This document shows positions 4,563 to 8,350 of a stretch of 8,350 nucleotides of DNA, one piece after another. Positions within the stretch are counted from its first letter, which is position 1. The number at the start of each line of letters is the position of its first letter. The notes below the pieces were generated by a model that saw only the letters and a program-made list of their open reading frames with translations, ran no database searches and was not told the DNA's origin. Origin of the DNA: PALSA-1336 sp038203095 (GTDB taxonomy: Bacteria > Patescibacteriota > Doudnabacteria > UBA920); assembly GCA_038203095.1 (NCBI GenBank), contig JBBREH010000044.1, positions 1 to 8,350 on the forward strand, read 5' to 3'. Position numbers and translations under genes: made by a program.

Positions 4563-6503
4563 ATGTCAGAGCGTTTAGAAGATATTATAGAAAATCGAAA
4601 AAAGAAGTTGGAAGCTATAAAGGCGGCGGGTGTTGACCCGTATCCGTCATCGACCGCACGTACTCATACCAATAAACAGGCACTTGATGCCTTTGACAGT
4701 TTGACCAATGAACAGATTACGCTGGTTGGGAGAATCCGTTCATTCCGCGATATGGGCAAAATTATTTTTGTCCATATTGAAGACGGTAGCGGCAAAATTC
4801 AGGTTTTATTTAAGGCCGATGATCTTGGCGCTGATAATTTTAAATTTGCTCTAAAAAATTTGGACAGCGGAGATTTTTTGGAAGTTACGGGGACTTTGTT
4901 TAAAACCAAAACCGGCGAAATAACACTAGCCGTAGGGAAGGGTCTAGACCCTTCCCTACAAGGCACGTCATCGTTTAAAATCCTTGCTAAATCCCTCCGC
5001 CCTTTACCGAGCGAACACTTCGGACTTGCCGATGAAGAAATACGGTTAAGAAAAAGATACCTCGACATTTTGCTCAATCCTGCCAGCAAAGACATTTTTG
5101 TTAAAAAGAACAAATTCTGGTCCTCTATAAGGCAGTTCCTAGTCAACAAGGGCTTCTTGGAGCTGGAAATGCCCGTGCTTGAGGCTGTTCCGGGCGGAGC
5201 CGAAGCAGAACCTTTTATTACCCACCACAACGCACTGGGGCGCGATTTTTACCTGCGCATAAGCTTGGAACTGCCACTAAAAAAAATGTTGGTGGCCGGC
5301 TATGAAAAAGTTTTTGAGATTGGCAGGATATTTCGCAACGAGGGAATTTCTACCGAGCACTTGCAGGACTACACCCAAATGGAATTTTATTGGGCATACG
5401 GAGACTTTGAACAGCTCATGGAATTCTTGCAAGAAATGTATCAGTTCGTCTTGCAGGAAACTTTTGGGACGCTCAGGCTTAGCAATAATGGCGTAGAAGT
5501 TGACTGGAGCGGTCAATGGGAGAAGTATGACTATCTTAAATTATTTAAAGACTATACCGGTTTGGATTTAATGGTGTGTAGCGATGACGAACTAAGACAT
5601 TTTGCCGACAATAACAAAATAACTTACGAAAACTTTGCCCGGCGCGGACGACTTATTGATTTAATCTTTAAAAAGAAAGTCCGAGTTGAGTTAAAAACCA
5701 ACAAGCCGATTTTTTTAATTAATCAACCTATTGAATTAGAGCCTTTGGCAAAGCGAGATCCTAAAAATCCTAAAGTCGTCCAGCGTCTGCAAATTCTTGC
5801 CTACGGCAGTGAGCTGGGCAAGGGCTTTGGCGAACTGAACGATCCAATAGATCAACGAAGTAGGTTCGACGAGCAAATGAAGCTTCGTGAAGCAGGGGAC
5901 AGCGAAGCGCAAATGATAGACGAAGACTACGTGGAAGCAATGGAATACGGTATGCCTCCTGCCGCGGGTTTTGGCATTAGTGAAAGGCTGTTTAGCATGC
6001 TTATGGACAAATCCATCCGCGAAACCGTAATTTTTCCGCTTATGAAGGAATCGTCAGACCAAAACAAAGCCGGCAAGGCTAAAGAAACCCAAATTGCCGT
6101 GGCTGTGATTAATAAAGGGGCAAAAATGGAACCTTGGCAAGAAATGAATACTGTAGCGCACTTAAACGCGGAATTCGGTGTGCATCAAGGAAAAAAATTA
6201 TTACTCCAAGATGAAATATCCACAAAAGACGGCAAGCAGATAAAGCTCAACGCCCAGCACGCGATTATGATAAAGACCGCGGAAACATCAGCCGACCTTT
6301 TGCAGCTCTCTCAAGCGGCCAAAGCCCAAGGCCTGGAAGTTTCCGAATTCATCCGCGAAATGATAGAAACCACCGACGACCGCAAAGTCATTGCCGCGGT
6401 TAAAGAAAAAAATATTGCGGATGTTGAATACCTGGGCGTACTAATTTTTGGAAAAAAGTTGGAAGTCGAGAAATTGACAATCAATTTACAACTATACAGT
6501 TAA
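4563..6503 (+). CDS. lysS: Lysyl-tRNA synthetase (class II) fused to a DUF2000/PTH2-like domain
   Basis: The enzyme charges tRNA-Lys with lysine using ATP in the cytoplasm. The OB-fold anticodon-binding domain spans about 50-150 (GRIRSFRDMGK, HIEDGSGKIQ). The class II core spans about 155-495: motif 1 region ELEMPVLEAVPGGAEAEPFI, motif 2 with FRNEGIS at 257-263 followed by MEFYWAYGD, then LAKRDPKNPKV and GFGELNDPIDQRSRF. Motif 3 is GFGISERLFSMLMDKSIRE at 469-487, with R475 in place. Residues 505-646 are an extra domain (IAVAVINKGAK, N529, AHLNAEFG, YLGVLIFGKK, ending KLTINLQL) that fits DUF2000 of the peptidyl-tRNA hydrolase 2 superfamily. The total is 646 residues against about 505 in E. coli. 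Residues 124-133 are encoded by an inserted palindrome. ATG 4563 has no clear ribosome site. The gene probably heads the cluster, with three bases to the next start. Confidence 0.93.
   Translation: MSERLEDIIENRKKKLEAIKAAGVDPYPSSTARTHTNKQALDAFDSLTNEQITLVGRIRSFRDMGKIIFVHIEDGSGKIQVLFKADDLGADNFKFALKNLDSGDFLEVTGTLFKTKTGEITLAVGKGLDPSLQGTSSFKILAKSLRPLPSEHFGLADEEIRLRKRYLDILLNPASKDIFVKKNKFWSSIRQFLVNKGFLELEMPVLEAVPGGAEAEPFITHHNALGRDFYLRISLELPLKKMLVAGYEKVFEIGRIFRNEGISTEHLQDYTQMEFYWAYGDFEQLMEFLQEMYQFVLQETFGTLRLSNNGVEVDWSGQWEKYDYLKLFKDYTGLDLMVCSDDELRHFADNNKITYENFARRGRLIDLIFKKKVRVELKTNKPIFLINQPIELEPLAKRDPKNPKVVQRLQILAYGSELGKGFGELNDPIDQRSRFDEQMKLREAGDSEAQMIDEDYVEAMEYGMPPAAGFGISERLFSMLMDKSIRETVIFPLMKESSDQNKAGKAKETQIAVAVINKGAKMEPWQEMNTVAHLNAEFGVHQGKKLLLQDEISTKDGKQIKLNAQHAIMIKTAETSADLLQLSQAAKAQGLEVSEFIREMIETTDDRKVIAAVKEKNIADVEYLGVLIFGKKLEVEKLTINLQLYS
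4932..4959. repeat. Perfect 28-bp palindrome inserted in frame in lysS
   Basis: The arm GTAGGGAAGGGTCT is followed at once by its exact reverse complement, giving 28 self-complementary bases; GCC/GGC at the flanks could extend the stem past a 2-base bulge. It encodes VGKGLDPSL plus flanking codons between TGEITL and FKILAKSLRPLP. Compared with the remembered E. coli sequence, LysRS here has about 11 extra residues at this loop, so the palindrome looks like an insertion of about 33 bases that kept the frame. Confidence 0.85.
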
Positions 6504-6506
6504 TTT

Positions 6507-6968
6507 ATGATTGACCTCTGTGAATTTGAGATCACTCCAGAATCTTTATTTAATTCCCTCACAATTGAATGGCAGTTTTCAAATAATGAATACCAACAAA
6601 ACCAGAAAATGATAGCGCTGCCCGAAACTTTAAAAGATTTATTTATAAATATGAATGCGGTTGTGTATTGTGTAATTACCAGTGATCGCAGAATCTTGCT
6701 CGGGCAAAGGCAACTTAAACAAACTTGTGCTGAATCGAAACTTCCGCATACCTCGTGCTTTATCAGGAGGAAAGTCTCTCATGACCCAACTCAAGAGCCG
6801 ACCAATGAAGATAAATTAGATTGCGAATTTAGTGCCGACTTTAAGAAAGAGCTAAATTCTATAATGGGTATAAATTTTAATACCGAAGAAATTACAGCTT
6901 TTAAAGCAATGGTGACGAATAAATTAAAAAGTATTATTGCTACTAAGATCCGCGAGAATAACTTCTAA
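6507..6968 (+). CDS. Degenerate Nudix-like protein
   Basis: The 153 residues have an N-terminal segment of unknown type (1-50). Then comes a Nudix-like stretch: AVVYCVITSDRRILLGQRQ at 51-69 resembles the first strands (…vvl.t.d.klllgkR). SCFIRRK at 83-89 sits where the glycine loop would be, and FKKELNSIMGI at 112-122 sits where RELxEExGI is expected. The catalytic Glu pair is replaced by Ser-Ile and the glycines are gone. If the family is right, the protein should therefore not hydrolyse nucleotides by the usual Mg2+ route. It could be a substrate-binding or structural relative, or an unrelated protein. The start lies three bases after the lysS stop, and its TAA overlaps the next ATG (TAATG), pointing to translational coupling. 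Function unknown. Confidence 0.6.
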   Translation: MIDLCEFEITPESLFNSLTIEWQFSNNEYQQNQKMIALPETLKDLFINMNAVVYCVITSDRRILLGQRQLKQTCAESKLPHTSCFIRRKVSHDPTQEPTNEDKLDCEFSADFKKELNSIMGINFNTEEITAFKAMVTNKLKSIIATKIRENNF

Positions 6969-7708
6969 TGAAACAAGAAAATACTTTTGATTATCAGGGC
7001 ATAAAAATGTACTATGTTACGGCAGGAAGCGGCAAGCCTTTGCTTTTGCTAAACGGCGTAGGTATGTCAAATTTTTCCGCCAAAGATAAAGTTAATTTTT
7101 TAAGTAAAAAGTTTGCAGTCATTAGCCCTGACCTGCCTGGTTTTGGGAAATCGGATATGCCAACCGGCCTATGGGATTTTGAAAGTTACGCCATTTATCT
7201 TAAAGCTTTTATCCAATCACTGAACTTAGAAAATTTAACTGTTGTTGGCGAATCATTTAGCGGCCCAATTGCAATCCATTTGGCTAACCAATGCCCTCAA
7301 ATTACACGGCTAATACTTATTAACCCGGCCGGCCTACCTTTAAATGGGCCTTACTGGAAAACTGTTTTTAACGTCTTGTTTAAAAAATCATTCAATAACC
7401 TAATTTATTACCGAGATCCCGAGAAATTACTAATCTCAATTGGCGACATTATTTCCAATATTTTTATCAAAAATCTCGATTTTTTACGACTCGTGGAAAT
7501 TGTTAAAAATTGCGTAAGTATAGGCATTAATTTACCACAGCCCATTCAAACCCCGAGCCTAATTCTTTCCAGTACAAGAGATGAGCTTTTTCCTTCGGCT
7601 GACACTGAAAAGTTTAAAACTTACATTAGTAGTCTTGAAATTGAATACTTAGATGAATACCATGACTGGTTTTTATTTAGGCCGGAACTAATTGAACAAT
7701 ATCTTTAA
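6968..7708 (+). CDS. Alpha/beta-fold hydrolase
   Basis: The 246 residues show the ordered landmarks of the alpha/beta hydrolase fold. LLLLNGVGMS at 25-34 is the oxyanion-loop region, with Asn instead of the common His. DLPGFGKSD is at 55-63. The nucleophile elbow G94-E-S96-F-S-G99 gives Ser96. An acid sits at D205 in SSTRDELFP, and His232 lies in EYHDWFLF near the C-terminus. The Ser-Asp-His triad is therefore complete, so an active esterase, lipase-like or related hydrolase is likely; the substrate cannot be read from sequence. A hydrophobic cap region spans about 125-185. No signal peptide is seen, so it should be cytoplasmic. The start overlaps the previous stop by one base, and its own stop lies four bases before the next gene, consistent with one transcript. 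Confidence 0.88.
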   Translation: MKQENTFDYQGIKMYYVTAGSGKPLLLLNGVGMSNFSAKDKVNFLSKKFAVISPDLPGFGKSDMPTGLWDFESYAIYLKAFIQSLNLENLTVVGESFSGPIAIHLANQCPQITRLILINPAGLPLNGPYWKTVFNVLFKKSFNNLIYYRDPEKLLISIGDIISNIFIKNLDFLRLVEIVKNCVSIGINLPQPIQTPSLILSSTRDELFPSADTEKFKTYISSLEIEYLDEYHDWFLFRPELIEQYL

Positions 7709-7712
7709 ACCT

Positions 7713-8144
7713 ATGAAGAATAATCAGCTTACGATTGTTGTGGCTATAATTAGAAACGAAAAAGGGGATATCCTTTTTGCCAAGAGGCACGAACCGGAGA
7801 ATCCCGAAATCCACAATAAGTGGGAATTCCCGGGAGGAAAAATTGAATTTGGGGAAGACCCGGAAACGGCAGTAATTAGGGAGGCTTGGGAAGAAACAGG
7901 TTTAAATGTTAAAGTAAAACGACTACTGCCCAAAATTATAACCCACGTATGGGAAGGCAATTTTACTGTTAAAACTTATCAGGTTATTGTGCTATCCTAT
8001 GAATGTGAAGTAGTTTCCGGCAAATTAGCGAATAACGACCCCAAAATATCCGAGTTAAGATATTTTGCAACAAATGAAATTAACTACGCCGATTGTTTGC
8101 CAAAGATGAAAGAAATAATTGAACTATTGCAACTCGAAGTATAG
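7713..8144 (+). CDS. MutT-type Nudix hydrolase
   Basis: Nudix enzymes cleave nucleoside diphosphates linked to another moiety; MutT-like members remove oxidised dNTPs such as 8-oxo-dGTP. From ATG 7713 the protein has 143 residues. It carries an exact Nudix box, G-x5-E-x7-REUxEExGU, at 42-64 (GGKIEFGED … REAWEETGL), with metal-binding E57, E60 and E61. Before it are the typical strand TIVVAIIRNEKGDILFAKR and WEFPGG. The small size and WEFPGGK motif fit MutT/NudG-like 8-oxo-dGTP or pyrimidine-dNTP hydrolases, but substrate is an inference. A TTG at 7692 could add seven residues (MNNIFKP), but would overlap the hydrolase gene and precedes the conserved start. It is the last gene of the lysS cluster; no terminator is evident before the IS. 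Confidence 0.88.
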   Translation: MKNNQLTIVVAIIRNEKGDILFAKRHEPENPEIHNKWEFPGGKIEFGEDPETAVIREAWEETGLNVKVKRLLPKIITHVWEGNFTVKTYQVIVLSYECEVVSGKLANNDPKISELRYFATNEINYADCLPKMKEIIELLQLEV

Positions 8145-8158
8145 CCTACTAACTGTGT

Positions 8159-8178
8159 TCGACAAAGCTTTAGCGAAG
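8159..8178. repeat. Imperfect palindrome downstream of the Nudix gene
   Basis: TTCGACAAAGCTTTAGCGAA has TTCG/CGAA ends and an AAAGCTTT centre with two mismatched pairs between. The motif CGAAGTT occurs twice just after it (from 8174 and 8195). It may belong to a dispersed palindromic repeat; the long arm of cloverleaf element A also starts TTCGAC. There is no T-tract, so it is not an obvious terminator. Confidence 0.4.
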
Positions 8179-8213
8179 TTGGATTCATCGGCATCGAAGT
8201 TCTAAAACGCGAG

Positions 8214-8236
8214 TTAATGGTAAATTCGTGAGGCTA
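8214..8236. repeat. Terminal inverted repeat of the IS (left end of right copy)
   Basis: The 23 bases beginning TTAATGGTAAATTCGTGAGG are the exact reverse complement of 113-135. Confidence 0.85.
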
Positions 8237-8286
8237 AAATTCAGGCTTTCTGCCATAATGAAGGTAAATTATTAACAATAATTATT

Positions 8287-8350
8287 ATGGCTTTTAAAAA
8301 AATGCCCGAAATGTAAGTCTAGACACACGAAAAGGAATGGAAGCTTCAGA
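8287..8350 (+). pseudogene. IS transposase, N-terminal start, out of frame at an A7 run
   Basis: ATG 8287 reads MAFKKMPEM and stops at TAA 8314-8316. One base over, the frame from 8294 to the window end reads KKCPKCKSRHTKRNGSFR. This is the first half of a zinc-ribbon (CPKC) followed by a basic stretch, as found at the N-terminus of many transposases. With six rather than seven A bases at 8296-8302, the two join as MAFKKCPKCKS, a natural start. The zinc-ribbon frame itself has no start codon after its last stop, TAA at 8279-8281. Options are a dead copy, a slippage-controlled transposase, or a base-calling error. The second CxxC pair lies outside the window. Confidence 0.65.

Larger units (their letters stand above)
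8214..8350 (+). mobile_element. 5' end of an insertion sequence, right copy
   Basis: This second copy of the IS seen at 1-135 has the same orientation and is cut by the window end. It contains the left terminal inverted repeat (8214-8236), about 50 bases of leader, and the first transposase codons. The flanks outside the repeat (GCGAG here, ACCCA after the left copy) do not match, which marks the boundary. Confidence 0.85.

Noticed and set aside
7692..7712. TTG start of the Nudix gene at 7692
   Set aside because: It would overlap the hydrolase gene and add seven residues before the conserved strand; ATG 7713, four bases after the hydrolase stop, is more typical.
539..8144. Alternative genetic code (TGA recoded)
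   Set aside because: All intact genes end in TAA or TAG, and none needs TGA read as Gly or Trp; Trp is coded by TGG throughout.
1..8350. Composite transposon carrying gyrB, greA and lysS
   Set aside because: The two IS copies are directly repeated at the ends, but the cargo is core housekeeping genes in plausible chromosomal order. Independent insertions or contig breaks at repeats explain the layout more simply.

Overview
The window reads as a chromosomal piece of a candidate-phyla-radiation (Patescibacteria/Parcubacteria-type) bacterium. This is an inference. It rests on the A+T-leaning composition, short housekeeping genes in small operons with almost no Shine-Dalgarno sequences, a lysyl-tRNA synthetase with an unusual C-terminal fusion, short coiled-coil orphan proteins, and abundant palindromic repeats. 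All intact genes are on the + strand, and none contains an in-frame TGA, so the standard bacterial code fits.

Layout. Positions 1-135 are the 3' end of an insertion sequence (IS). Then come a frameshifted small coiled-coil gene (213-469) and intact gyrB (539-2587). A decayed strip follows (2588-3486), holding a RelB/DinJ-type antitoxin tail and a split gene of uncertain, possibly methyltransferase-like, function. Next is greA (3795-4256) with its own candidate promoter. Two related, oppositely oriented cloverleaf-forming elements (3687-3783 and 4330-4390) bracket greA, and a strong intrinsic terminator follows. A promoter overlapping that terminator and an array of CTACAGAA/TTCTGTAG octamers lead into a tight four-gene cluster: lysS (4563-6503), a degenerate Nudix-like gene (6507-6968), an alpha/beta hydrolase (6968-7708) and a canonical MutT-type Nudix hydrolase (7713-8144). 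From 8214 a second IS copy starts, with the same terminal inverted repeat and the same orientation as the first; the window ends inside it.

Function. GyrB (DNA supercoiling), GreA (rescue of backtracked RNA polymerase) and LysRS (tRNA charging) are core information-processing proteins. The lysS cluster adds a housecleaning Nudix enzyme and an unassigned hydrolase. The closely packed or overlapping starts suggest co-transcription from the lysS promoter.

The most unusual signals are: (i) the pair of inverted, structure-conserving cloverleaf elements around greA; (ii) a perfect 28-bp palindrome inserted in frame in lysS, like the Rickettsia palindromic elements; (iii) LysRS fused to a DUF2000/PTH2-like domain; (iv) the phased octamer array before lysS. 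Both window ends lie just inside copies of one IS, as expected if the window is a contig broken at repeats.
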